A stretch of DNA of 64,000 nt. It comes from Sphaerisporangium rhizosphaerae (GTDB lineage: Bacteria; Actinomycetota; Actinomycetes; Streptosporangiales; Streptosporangiaceae). The translations under genes and the position numbers were made by a program. Location: positions 48,934 through 112,933 of the forward strand of contig NZ_JBHTCG010000032.1 in assembly GCF_042665155.1 (NCBI RefSeq), given 5' to 3'. A model generated the notes under the pieces. That model worked only from the letters and a program-made list of their open reading frames with translations. It searched no databases and was not told the DNA's origin. Positions 33,522 to 41,386 of the stretch are shown here, piece after piece; position 1 is the first letter of the stretch; each line of letters opens with the position of its first letter.

Positions 33522-33764
33522 ATGCGTCTGCGTTTTCTCGGCTCCACCTCGGAGGCGGGCGCCTGCCCTTCGCTCTACGAGACCGACCGCGGCACCTTCG
33601 TCGTGCAGGGCGTGACGCTCACCGACCCCGAAGCCCGCGGCGACCTGCGGCACGTGCTGGACGGCGAGTCGGCCGTCGAGGTGCCCCGTGAGCTGCTCGT
33701 CGAGATCGCGCGCCGGGTGCTCGGCGTCCCCGGCCCGTCGGCGGGCGTCGCTGATCACGAATAG
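33522..33764 (+). CDS. Small protein of an XRE/DUF5753 module
   Basis: This 80-residue protein has a GGGGGGAAGGA ribosome site. The sequence begins MRLRFLGSTSEAGACPSLYE and looks like a small beta-rich domain (FVVQGVTLTDPEAR) followed by one helix (PRELLVEIARRVLGVP). I recognise it only as the kind of short protein that often sits beside DUF5753 regulators in actinomycetes. It is probably co-transcribed with the regulator 72 bp downstream and controlled by the palindrome at 33466. The biochemical role is unknown. Confidence 0.75.
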   Translation: MRLRFLGSTSEAGACPSLYETDRGTFVVQGVTLTDPEARGDLRHVLDGESAVEVPRELLVEIARRVLGVPGPSAGVADHE

Positions 33765-33836
33765 GGAGATCCCTATGGCATGGCCGCGGCGGCGGGTCTA
33801 CCCTCGGGCGAGTTCTGTCGCCGACGGGAGGTGAGC

Positions 33837-34688
33837 GTGAGCGGCTTTCAGCAGGCGCGGATGGACCTCGGCACCCGGCTGCGCCAGTTGCGCGAGGCCG
33901 CCCAGCTGTCCGGCAAGGACCTCGCGGCCCGGCTCCACTGGCAGGCCTCCAAGGTCTCCCGCATCGAGAACGCCCGGCAGAGCGCCACCGAGGACGACGT
34001 CATGCTGTGGTGCCAGGCCGTCGAGGCCGCGCCGGACGTGCTGTCCGACCTGGTCGGCCGGGCGGTCGCGCTGCTGGACCGGCAGGACTCCTGGCGCCAG
34101 CGGCACAAGAGCGGGCTGGCCGGGCTGCAGGAGGACGTCCGCGACCTCGAGGCGCGCGTCACGCTGTTCCGGGTGTTCGAGCCGGGCGTGGTGATCGGCC
34201 TGCTGCAGACCGCGGAGTACGCGCGCAACATCTTCACCAAGGTCCACCGGGTCTACACCGGCGCCGACGACATCGACGCCGCCATCCGGGTGCGCATGCG
34301 CCGCCAGGAGATCCTCTACGATCCGGCCCGGCGGTTCCGCTTCCTGCTCCCCGAGGCCGCGCTGCGCTACCGGCTCGCGCCAGACGAGGTGATGCGCGGC
34401 CAGCTCGACCGGCTGCTCGCCGTCACCACCCTGCCCAACGTCGAGTTCGGCGTGATCCCCTTCGAGGCGCAGCTTCCCTCCGCCCTGCTCAACGGGTTCT
34501 GGATCTACAACGAGTCCATGGTCGGCGTCCCGACGCGCACCAAGGACCTGCTGCTGCGCGATCCCGACAGCGTGGCCTTCTACGCCGGCGCCTTCGAGGA
34601 GCTCTGCGAGGTGGCGGTGTTCCGCGAGGAGGCCAGGGAGGTGATCGTCCGCGTTCTTGTCGACTTCGCGAAACAATCGGCGTCTTGA
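33837..34688 (+). CDS. XRE-family regulator with DUF5753 domain
   Basis: This 283-residue protein has an N-terminal helix-turn-helix of the XRE/Cro type (LGTRLRQLREAAQLSGKDLA, then WQASKVSRIENARQ, about 11-55). A DUF5753 domain follows (about 95-275: VIGLLQTAEYARNIF, then LPNVEFGVIPF). These regulators are abundant in streptomycetes, commonly paired with tiny DUF397 or similar proteins, and related to development regulators such as BldB partners and WhiJ. The GTG at 33837 is preferred, with GGGAGG nine bases ahead. It lies between two small unknown genes, and CAATTGC sites flank the group. Confidence 0.92.
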   Translation: MSGFQQARMDLGTRLRQLREAAQLSGKDLAARLHWQASKVSRIENARQSATEDDVMLWCQAVEAAPDVLSDLVGRAVALLDRQDSWRQRHKSGLAGLQEDVRDLEARVTLFRVFEPGVVIGLLQTAEYARNIFTKVHRVYTGADDIDAAIRVRMRRQEILYDPARRFRFLLPEAALRYRLAPDEVMRGQLDRLLAVTTLPNVEFGVIPFEAQLPSALLNGFWIYNESMVGVPTRTKDLLLRDPDSVAFYAGAFEELCEVAVFREEAREVIVRVLVDFAKQSAS

Positions 34689-34694
34689 CCTCCA

Positions 34695-34728
34695 CAATTG
34701 CTTGCCCCGGTCGGCAAGATCATGCAAT
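34695..34728. promoter_or_regulatory. Operator-like inverted repeat after the XRE gene
   Basis: The intergenic gap holds CAATTGC (34695-34701), then the inner inverted repeat CTTGCC/GGCAAG (34701-34718), then GCAAT (34724-34728). The outer arms ATTGC and GCAAT also pair. The CAATTGC half-site is the one found in the perfect palindrome at 33466. It suggests a second binding site for the XRE regulator in front of the 85-residue gene. Confidence 0.5.
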
Positions 34729-34765
34729 CCTGACCTTCCACAGGGCTGACGCGGAGGTGGGGCGC

Positions 34766-35023
34766 ATGCTGGACACCATGTCCTGCCTCGAACGGTTCGC
34801 CTCCGCGACCCGGCTGCACATCGACCTGTCGGTGCAGGTCATCGGCGACACCCCGCCCCGCGTCCGGGTGCGCAACCGCTTCAGCGACACGCTGGCCGAG
34901 GTCGTCACCTGCAGCCCGCAGGGCGTCTTCCTCACCTCGTGGGGCTACCGGCTCGGCACCACCGACGACATCGACGGCGCCGCCGCCCGCCTGGCCTACC
35001 TCCTCGCCGCGCTGCCCGCCTGA
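34766..35023 (+). CDS. Small protein of unknown function beside the XRE gene
   Basis: This 85-residue protein starts at an ATG with GGAGG eight bases ahead. It opens MLDTMSCLERFASATRLHID, with beta strands in the middle (PRVRVRNRFSDTLAEVVTCS, then FLTSWGYRLG) and a terminal helix. It has no signal peptide. I recognise no family. Position and the shared operator-like sites suggest it belongs to the same regulatory module as the genes at 33522 and 33837. It is convergent with the LRR gene, eight bases away. Confidence 0.72.
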   Translation: MLDTMSCLERFASATRLHIDLSVQVIGDTPPRVRVRNRFSDTLAEVVTCSPQGVFLTSWGYRLGTTDDIDGAAARLAYLLAALPA

Positions 35024-35030
35024 GCCGTCC

Positions 35031-36095
35031 TCACAGCAGCACGGCGCACCCTCGACCGCGCAGCACGTGAAGCGGCTCTGAGCCGGGGTCGTCCAGTTTG
35101 TTCCAGCGGAGGTCGAGCTTCTCCAGGCGCGGCAGGGCGGCGAGCGCGCCCGGAATCTCGCGGAGCCGGTTGTTGCGCAGGTCCAGATGGGTGAGGCCGG
35201 TCAGCCCGCCCACCGACTCCGGCAGGCGGGTCAGCACGTTGTCCCGCACGTCCAGCACGCGCAGCCCGTCCAGGCGGCCGATCTGCTCGGGCAGCGCGGC
35301 CAGCCGGTTGCCGCGCAGATGCAGCTCGCGCAGCGAGGACAGCCGGCCGAACGACGCGGGCAGGGCCGTGAGGCGGTTGCCGTACAGCCTGAGCTCCACC
35401 AGCGCGGCCAGGTCGCCGAGGCTCGCGGGCAACTCGGTCAGCCGGTTGTCGGTCAGGTTGAGGTACGCCAGCCGCCGCAGCCGCCCGAGGGACGCCGGCA
35501 CCGCGGTGAACCCGTTGTCGCTGAGGTAGAGGTAGTCGGTCAGGCCGTCCAGGTCGCCGATCGCGGCGGGGATGTGCTCGATGGCGTTGTGCCCGAGGTC
35601 GAGCATGCGCAGCCCGCGCAGGCGGCCGATGGCGTCGGGGATGTGGGTGAGCGCGTTCTCCGCCAGATTGAGCGAGCGCAGGCCGGTCAGCCGCCACAGC
35701 CCCTCGGGCGTCCCGGTCAGCCGGTTGCCGCCGGCCGACAGGTGCCGCAGTCCGGCCATCCGGTCCAGGCCCGCGGGCAGCGCGGCGATGCGGTTGCCGT
35801 ACAGCGACAGCGTGGACAGCCCGGTCAGGCCGAGCAGCGCCGCGGGGAAGGCGTCCAGCGCGTTGCCGTCCAGGTGGAGCTCGCGCAGGGCGCCGAGCCG
35901 CCCGATCTCCTCCGGCAGGCCGGTGAGCCGGTTGCCGTCCAGTCGCAGGATCGCCAGCTCGCGCAGGCGGCCGATCTCCGGCGGGACCGCGGTGATGCGG
36001 TTCCAGGCCAGGTCGGCGCGGCGCAACCCCGGCAGGGCGTGGATCTCCTCAGGGAACCGCTCGAGTCCGGCCCCCGCGGCCGAGAACGCCTCCAT
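35031..36095 (-). CDS. Leucine-rich-repeat protein
   Basis: This 354-residue protein is made almost wholly of about thirteen 23-residue leucine-rich repeats of the form LP-x-x-IG-x-L-x-x-L-x-x-L-x-L-x-x-N-x-L. There is no signal peptide, membrane segment or E3-ligase/Ras domain, so it is a cytosolic solenoid for protein binding. The first repeat (LERFPEEIHALPGLRRADLA) and the last (LEKLDLRWNKLDDPGSEPLH) look like caps. Its ATG overlaps the stop of the tetR gene (TGATG), so the two are translationally coupled. Bacterial stand-alone LRR proteins of this kind are little studied; the partner is unknown. Confidence 0.9.
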   Translation of the reverse strand: MEAFSAAGAGLERFPEEIHALPGLRRADLAWNRITAVPPEIGRLRELAILRLDGNRLTGLPEEIGRLGALRELHLDGNALDAFPAALLGLTGLSTLSLYGNRIAALPAGLDRMAGLRHLSAGGNRLTGTPEGLWRLTGLRSLNLAENALTHIPDAIGRLRGLRMLDLGHNAIEHIPAAIGDLDGLTDYLYLSDNGFTAVPASLGRLRRLAYLNLTDNRLTELPASLGDLAALVELRLYGNRLTALPASFGRLSSLRELHLRGNRLAALPEQIGRLDGLRVLDVRDNVLTRLPESVGGLTGLTHLDLRNNRLREIPGALAALPRLEKLDLRWNKLDDPGSEPLHVLRGRGCAVLL

Positions 36096-36733
36096 CAGGG
36101 GGCGGGGAAGGCCGAGCGGGGCAGGCCGACCTCGCGGGCGGCGGCGATGCGGGCGTGCTCGAGCAGTCGCGTCCTCGAGAGCACCGACGGGTGGAGCGTG
36201 TAGCGGATGATCAGCCCGTCGAGCATGCCGTCGAGGCGCTCGGCCGCGCCGCGCGGGTCCTCACAGGAGAACTCGCCGGAGTCGACGCCCTCCTGGATCA
36301 CCCGCTCGACCGCGCCGATCCACGCGGTCTCCAGTTCGAGCAGGTTGTCGCGCACGACCGTCTCGCGCAGCCCGGTGGCGAACGCGTCGATCCACAGCAG
36401 CCAGCTCTGGTCGGTGCGCGAGCGCGGAATGTAGAACGACAGCACCTGGTCGAGCCGGTCGACGGCCGTGCCCGCGCCCTCCACCAGCTCGCGCAGCCGG
36501 GCCACCTCGCCGTCGATGGTGGCGCGGAGCATCGCGGTGATCAGGTCGTCCTTGGTGGCGAAGTGATAGTGGATGAGGCCGCCGCTGACGTTGGTCGCCT
36601 TGGCGATGTCGGCGACGCGGGTGCTGGAGATGCCCCGTTCGAGCACCACCCGGCGCGCGGCCTCCAGCAGCTCGGCCCTGCGCTGGTCGGCCTGGTCGGC
36701 CCGGCTGCCTCGTGTTCTCTCCGCACCCCGCAC
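36095..36733 (-). CDS. TetR-family regulator with BetI-like C-terminus
   Basis: This 212-residue protein has an N-terminal TetR helix-turn-helix (ELLEAARRVVLERGISSTRV, then IHYHFATKDDLITAML, about 20-70) and an all-helical ligand domain. Its form (SWLLWIDAFATGLRETVVRD) resembles BetI-type regulators. GTG 36733 is chosen because AGGA stands eight bases upstream; longer in-frame starts have no ribosome site. It is coupled to the LRR gene, so the regulator and the solenoid protein are probably made in a fixed ratio. No palindrome was recognised in the gap to the ferritin-like gene. Confidence 0.9.
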   Translation of the reverse strand: MRGAERTRGSRADQADQRRAELLEAARRVVLERGISSTRVADIAKATNVSGGLIHYHFATKDDLITAMLRATIDGEVARLRELVEGAGTAVDRLDQVLSFYIPRSRTDQSWLLWIDAFATGLRETVVRDNLLELETAWIGAVERVIQEGVDSGEFSCEDPRGAAERLDGMLDGLIIRYTLHPSVLSRTRLLEHARIAAAREVGLPRSAFPAP

Positions 36734-36835
36734 GGCCCAGATCCTACTCCGCCTCTCCCCGCCCATCGGCGTGAGAAGGGCCGCGGGACGGCGCGGCAAG
36801 GCAGGTGTGTCCCCGCCGCGCCGTCCCCGGGGAGG

Positions 36836-37252
36836 TCATCGGCCGAGGGCCCCCTGCAGGTCCATCACGTGGTCCTGCGTCTGCTGCAGGAGCGGGCGCA
36901 GCGCCTCGGCCACGTCGTGCAGCCCGAGCTCCATGGCCTGGCCGACCCGCTGGCGGTAGCGCTCGAGCTGTGTGACCTCCAGGTCCAGGTCGAGCTGGAG
37001 GGCCTCGGCCCCGTCCGGCACGTTAGGGATCTTCGGGATCGTCACCGACGGCACCCCGCCGAGGAAGGCGATCTGCGTGGCGAGCGTCAGGGCGTGCTCC
37101 AGCTCCTGGCTCAGGTGGGCCCTGAGCTCCTCGATGATGCTCTGGTACTCGGCCCCCTTCACCGTGGCGGTGTGCTGCGTGTACTGCACGATCGAGCGGA
37201 ACTCGCTCTCCAGGTCCTCGTTGAGGAGAGCGACGAAACTGTGCTGGTCCAT
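36836..37252 (-). CDS. Ferritin-like (bacterioferritin/DUF2202 type) protein
   Basis: This 138-residue four-helix bundle has di-iron-type carboxylate/His motifs: LNEDLESEFRSIVQYTQH in helix 1 and LRAHLSQELEHALTLATQIA in helix 2, with a Glu-rich helix 3. It resembles the ferritin-like domains of small bacterioferritin-related proteins in actinomycetes, which store iron or protect against oxidation. It is shorter than true bacterioferritin (about 160) and lacks the haem-ligand Met region as far as I can see. The ribosome site is GAGGGAA before ATG. Confidence 0.85.
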   Translation of the reverse strand: MDQHSFVALLNEDLESEFRSIVQYTQHTATVKGAEYQSIIEELRAHLSQELEHALTLATQIAFLGGVPSVTIPKIPNVPDGAEALQLDLDLEVTQLERYRQRVGQAMELGLHDVAEALRPLLQQTQDHVMDLQGALGR

Positions 37253-37385
37253 GCGAGATCATTCCCTCGGTGAGCGGTAGTGCGGCGTCCTACCCGCGAT
37301 CGCGCCGTCGATGCGGGCCGGCGTGGAAAGACGCCGGGCGAGCTCGTACCGGGACCGGGCGGCGCGGGAACGTTCCCGGCGCCCC

Positions 37386-37420
37386 GGCTCCGGCATCCGG
37401 CTCCGGCATCCGGCTCCGGG
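37386..37420. repeat. 13-bp tandem repeat between two minus-strand genes
   Basis: Nearly three copies of GGCTCCGGCATCC lie just beyond the 3' end of the oxidoreductase gene. The nearby GGGAACGTTCCC palindrome may act as part of a terminator. Confidence 0.6.
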
Positions 37421-37426
37421 CCGTTC

Positions 37427-38995
37427 TCAGGCGCCCGCGGTCAAGATCGCCATGGCGGCGTTGCGGCCCGGGATGCCGCTGACGCCGCCGCCCCGGCGGG
37501 CGCCCGCGCCGCACAGCAGCACGCGCTCGTGCGCCGTCTCCACGCCCCACCGGCCGGCGTCGGCGGCGTCCTCGGCGAACGGCCAGGACAGGTCCTGGTG
37601 GAAGATGTGCCCACCGGGGAGCCCGGCCTCGGTGGCGAGGTCCACGGGGGTCTTGGCCTCGACGCAGGGGACGCCGTCGGGGCCGCGGAGCAGGCAGTCC
37701 TCCAGCGGCTCGGCCAGGACGGAGTTCACCGAGCGGAGGGTGGCCGCCAGCGCCTCCCGCCGGGAGGCGTCCGGATCGGCGCGGAAGAGCCGGGCGGGCA
37801 TGTGCAGCCCGAACAGCGTCATCGTCTGCGCCCCGGACGCGCGCAGCGACGGGCCGAGGATCGAGGGATCGGTCAGCGAGTGGCAGTACACCTCGGCGGG
37901 CGGCAGGTCGGGGATCCGGCCGGCCGACGCCTGCGCGTACGCCCGATCGAGCTGGTCGCGGGCCTCGTTGATGTGGAAGGTGCCGGCGAACGCCTCCGCC
38001 GGGTCGACGGCGTCGTCCTTCAGGCGCGGCAGCCGGGACAGCACCATGTTGACCTTGAGCTGGGCGCCCTCGGGCTCCTCGCCGGACGCCGCGCCGAGCA
38101 GCCGGGCCAGGACGGCGGGCGGGGCGTTGACGAGAACGTGCTCGCCGGTCACGGCGTGCTCTGCGCCGTCTTCGTCCCGGAACGTGACCGCGGCGCGTCG
38201 CTCGCCGCCCGGACCGGCGGCGGCGGGGTCGAGCGCCAGCACCTCGGCACCGGTGCGGAGGTCGGCGCCGCCGCGGCTGGCGGCGTCGGCGAGCGCGCCG
38301 CTGACCGCGCCCATGCCGCCGACCGGCACGTTCCACTCGCCGGTCCCGTCGCCGATGACGTGGTAGAGGAAGCAGCGGTTGGCGAGCAGCCCGGACGCCG
38401 GGTCGGCGAAGGTGCCGATCAGCGCGTCGGTCAGCACGACGCCCCGCACGACCTCGTCGGCGAACCGCTCGGCCGCCGTCTCGCCGATGGGCCGCTCGAA
38501 CAGCGCGCTCCACGCCTCGGCGTCCCCGACGGCCTCGCGCATGGCGGCGCGGTCGAGCAGCGGCTCCAGCAGGGTCGGGGCGACGCGGCGAGCCACCTCG
38601 GCCGTCATCCGGTAGAAACGTTCCCACTGCTCGTGGTCGGCGGCGCCGCCGGTCACGCGGGCGAAGGAGGCGGCGGTGCGGGCGGCGTCGGCGTTGTCCA
38701 CCAGCAGACCGGTCGCGCCGACGGGGGTGTAGGAGGCGAAACGGCGCCGCAGCAGGGTGACGGGCAGGCCGAGGTCGGCGACGATCCGACCGGGGAGCAG
38801 GCTGACCAGGTAGGAATAACGGGACAGGCGGGCGTCCACGCCGGGGAAGGCCCGCGCGGACACCGCGAGCCCGCCGAGGTAGGGCTGCCGCTCCAGCACC
38901 AGCACGCGGCGGCCCGCCTTGGCCAGGTAGGCGGCGGCGACCAGGCCGTTGTGCCCTCCGCCCACGATCACGGCGTCGTAATGCGACCGGTGCAT
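37427..38995 (-). CDS. FAD-dependent oxidoreductase, phytoene-desaturase-like
   Basis: This 522-residue flavoprotein has an N-terminal dinucleotide-binding motif DAVIVGGGHNGLVAAAYLAK and a LVLERQPYLGG ribose contact. The C-terminal FAD closing motif of carotenoid-desaturase/PYROXD2-like proteins is also present (ERVLLCGAGARRGGGVSGIP). No carotenoid genes are nearby, so the substrate is unknown; many actinomycete homologues are annotated only as NAD(P)/FAD oxidoreductases. AGGAG eight bases upstream supports ATG 38995. Divergent from psuG. Confidence 0.9.
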   Translation of the reverse strand: MHRSHYDAVIVGGGHNGLVAAAYLAKAGRRVLVLERQPYLGGLAVSARAFPGVDARLSRYSYLVSLLPGRIVADLGLPVTLLRRRFASYTPVGATGLLVDNADAARTAASFARVTGGAADHEQWERFYRMTAEVARRVAPTLLEPLLDRAAMREAVGDAEAWSALFERPIGETAAERFADEVVRGVVLTDALIGTFADPASGLLANRCFLYHVIGDGTGEWNVPVGGMGAVSGALADAASRGGADLRTGAEVLALDPAAAGPGGERRAAVTFRDEDGAEHAVTGEHVLVNAPPAVLARLLGAASGEEPEGAQLKVNMVLSRLPRLKDDAVDPAEAFAGTFHINEARDQLDRAYAQASAGRIPDLPPAEVYCHSLTDPSILGPSLRASGAQTMTLFGLHMPARLFRADPDASRREALAATLRSVNSVLAEPLEDCLLRGPDGVPCVEAKTPVDLATEAGLPGGHIFHQDLSWPFAEDAADAGRWGVETAHERVLLCGAGARRGGGVSGIPGRNAAMAILTAGA

Positions 38996-39097
38996 GACAA
39001 ACGCTCCTAACCGGGACAGTACGGTGAGACAGCACATCAGGGGAACATCTCCCCGGGAGACATCAGAGCGTACAGACGGAGAGGACCCAGAGCCAGA

Positions 39098-40075
39098 ATG
39101 CGTACGACCGGCCCCGGCGAGACGATCATCCAGACCTCCGGCGAGGTCGCCGAGGCGCTCGCCACGGGAGCCCCCGTGGTGGCGCTCGAGACCACGATCA
39201 TCTCGCACGGCCTCCCGCAGCCCCGCAACCTCCAGGTCGCGGTGGAGCTGGAGGAGCTGGTCAGGCAGGCCGGAGCCGTGCCGGCGACCATCGCCGTCCT
39301 GGACGGCGTGGCCCGGGTCGGCCTGGACGCGGGCATGCTGGAACGCGTCGCCACCGAGCCGGGCCTGCGCAAGCTCGGGTTCCGCGACCTCGCCCTGGCC
39401 GCGGCGCTCGGGGCCAGCGGCGCGACGACGGTCTCGGCCACCGCGTTCCTCGCGGCGCGGGCCGGCATCCGCGTGTTCGCCACCGGCGGCCTCGGAGGCG
39501 TGCACCGCGGCTGGACGACCGACCAGGACGAGTCCGCCGACCTGGACATGCTCGCCTCGACCCGGATCACCGTGGTCTGCGCGGGCGTGAAGTCCATCCT
39601 CGACGTGCCCGCCACCCTCCAGCGGCTGGAGACCCGCGGGGTGAGCGTCGCGGGGTACCGCACCGACGCCTTCCCCGGCTTCTACCTGCACTCCTCGGGG
39701 CTGCCGGTGGACTGGCGGCTGGAGAGCCCCGAGCAGGCGGCGGCGGTGATGCGGGCGCAGGACGGGCTCGGCGGCCCCGCGTCCGCGCTGATCGTCGCCA
39801 ACCCCGTGCCGGCCGACGAGCAGCTCGACCCGGCGCTGCACGACCAGGTGCTGGCCGAGGCCCTCGCGGCGGCCGACCGCGAAGGGGTCACCGGGCAGGC
39901 GATCACCCCGTTCCTGCTCGACTTCCTGGTCCGCGGCACCGGCGGCGCCTCCCTGGAGGCGAACCTGGCCGCCGTCCGGGGCAACACCCGCCTCGCCGGC
40001 CGCATCGCCGCCGCCTGGTCCTCCGCCGCCGCCCCTGGCGTCCCCGCCGTCCCCGTCCCGGCGGCGGAGGGCTGA
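39098..40075 (+). CDS. psuG: Pseudouridine-5'-phosphate glycosidase
   Basis: This 325-residue enzyme cleaves pseudouridine 5'-phosphate to uracil and ribose 5-phosphate, undoing the C-C glycosidic bond. Conserved family blocks are present: VALETTIISHGLPQP at the N-terminus, IAVLDGVARVGLD, FATGGLGGVHRGW, CAGVKSILDVPATLQRLET and TPFLLDFLVRGTGG. The length is slightly above the E. coli form because of a Ala/Pro/Val-rich tail. The kinase gene follows directly (the GTG comes immediately after the TGA), giving the usual PsuG-PsuK pair. Confidence 0.95.
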   Translation: MRTTGPGETIIQTSGEVAEALATGAPVVALETTIISHGLPQPRNLQVAVELEELVRQAGAVPATIAVLDGVARVGLDAGMLERVATEPGLRKLGFRDLALAAALGASGATTVSATAFLAARAGIRVFATGGLGGVHRGWTTDQDESADLDMLASTRITVVCAGVKSILDVPATLQRLETRGVSVAGYRTDAFPGFYLHSSGLPVDWRLESPEQAAAVMRAQDGLGGPASALIVANPVPADEQLDPALHDQVLAEALAAADREGVTGQAITPFLLDFLVRGTGGASLEANLAAVRGNTRLAGRIAAAWSSAAAPGVPAVPVPAAEG

Positions 40076-41134
40076 GTGGCGGGCCTGCTCGTCATCGGAG
40101 ACGCCGTCACCGATGTCGTCGCCCTGCACCGGACACCGGTGGCCACCGGCACCGACACCCCGGCCGACATCGCCGTGCGCCCGGGCGGCTCGGGGGCCAA
40201 CACCGCGTCCTGGGCCGCCCACCTGGGCGCGGACGCGCGCATCCTCACCCGCGTCGGGTACGACACCGGGCAGTGGCACATCTCCGAGCTGCGCGCGGCC
40301 GGCGTACGGCCGCACGCGTCGGTGGACCCGGCGCACCCCACGGCGGTCGTGATCGCGATGGTGGACGCGAGCGGGGAACGATCCATGCTCACCAACCGGG
40401 GCGCGGGCGGGCGCATCGGGCCGGCCGACTGGGACGACGCCCTGCTGGACGACGTCGGCCTGCTGCACATCTCGGGGTACACGCTGTTCGCCGAGCCGGG
40501 GCTGGACCTGGTGCGCCGCGCCGTGCGGGCGGCCCGCGGCCGGGGCGTGCCGATCAGCGTCGACCCCGCCTCGACCGGGCCGCTGCGCGCCTTCGGCCCG
40601 GACCGCTTCCTGCGCGAGACCGCCGCCGCGACGCTGATCATCCCCAACCGCGACGAGGCCCTCCTCCTGGCCGCCGGGGACGACGCACTCCCTCCCACCA
40701 CCGCAGACGACGCCCTCGCCCTGCCCACCACAGACGACGCCGCCGCCCGGAACGCCAGGGACGCCAGCGACGCCGGGGACGACGCCGTCGCCGGGAACGG
40801 CGAACGGGACCGGAGCAACGGGCCCGGCGCCGTGGAGCGGGCGGCGGCGGCGCTCAGCGCGCGGTACGGCATGGCGGCGGTGAAGCTCGGCGCCGCCGGG
40901 GCGGTCCTGGCCGTCGGCGGGCGGGTCGTGCACCGCGCGGCGGCCGTCCCCGCCACCGGCGCGGCGGGGATCGTCGACTCCACGGGGGCCGGGGACGCCT
41001 TCGCCGCGGGCTTCCTGACCGCGCTGCTCGCCGGCCGCCCCGCGCCCGCCGCCCTGGATGAGGGCTGCCGGGCCGGCGCCGCCGCGGTCGCCCGGCTCGG
41101 CGGCCGTCCCCCCTCCCGTCCCCCGGCCCTCTGA
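40076..41134 (+). CDS. psuK: PfkB-family carbohydrate kinase (probable pseudouridine kinase)
   Basis: This 352-residue ribokinase-fold kinase probably makes pseudouridine 5'-phosphate for PsuG. It has LVIGDAVTDVV at the start, the GGSGANTASWAAHLGA sugar-binding block, and VDSTGAGDAFAAGFLTALLA with the catalytic Asp in the anion hole. Residues about 205-245 are a low-complexity Asp/Ala-rich insert (DDALPPTTADDALALPTTDD and on) that separates IIPNRDEA from the next helix; relatives lack it. GTG start at the first base after the psuG stop. Substrate assignment rests on the neighbour. Confidence 0.88.
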   Translation: MAGLLVIGDAVTDVVALHRTPVATGTDTPADIAVRPGGSGANTASWAAHLGADARILTRVGYDTGQWHISELRAAGVRPHASVDPAHPTAVVIAMVDASGERSMLTNRGAGGRIGPADWDDALLDDVGLLHISGYTLFAEPGLDLVRRAVRAARGRGVPISVDPASTGPLRAFGPDRFLRETAAATLIIPNRDEALLLAAGDDALPPTTADDALALPTTDDAAARNARDASDAGDDAVAGNGERDRSNGPGAVERAAAALSARYGMAAVKLGAAGAVLAVGGRVVHRAAAVPATGAAGIVDSTGAGDAFAAGFLTALLAGRPAPAALDEGCRAGAAAVARLGGRPPSRPPAL

Positions 41135-41386
41135 CCTGCCCGCCGGCGGGCGCCGCCACCGGCCCGACGGCGGTGAAGGGGCATGGCGGGCACGGGGCAC
41201 GAGGGCATGGCAGGCGCGGCGAGAACGGCGGGCAGGGCGGCGGATCGGGGTGGCGATGAGGGCCGTGCGCGCCCCCGGGCGCCGCGCGAGCCGCTATGTT
41301 CTCCCTTGATGGCGCTAATTGATAGCCTCCGGCGTAAGCTGCACCATTAGCAACATGCGTCACACTCGGGAGGATGCGGTCAGCCG

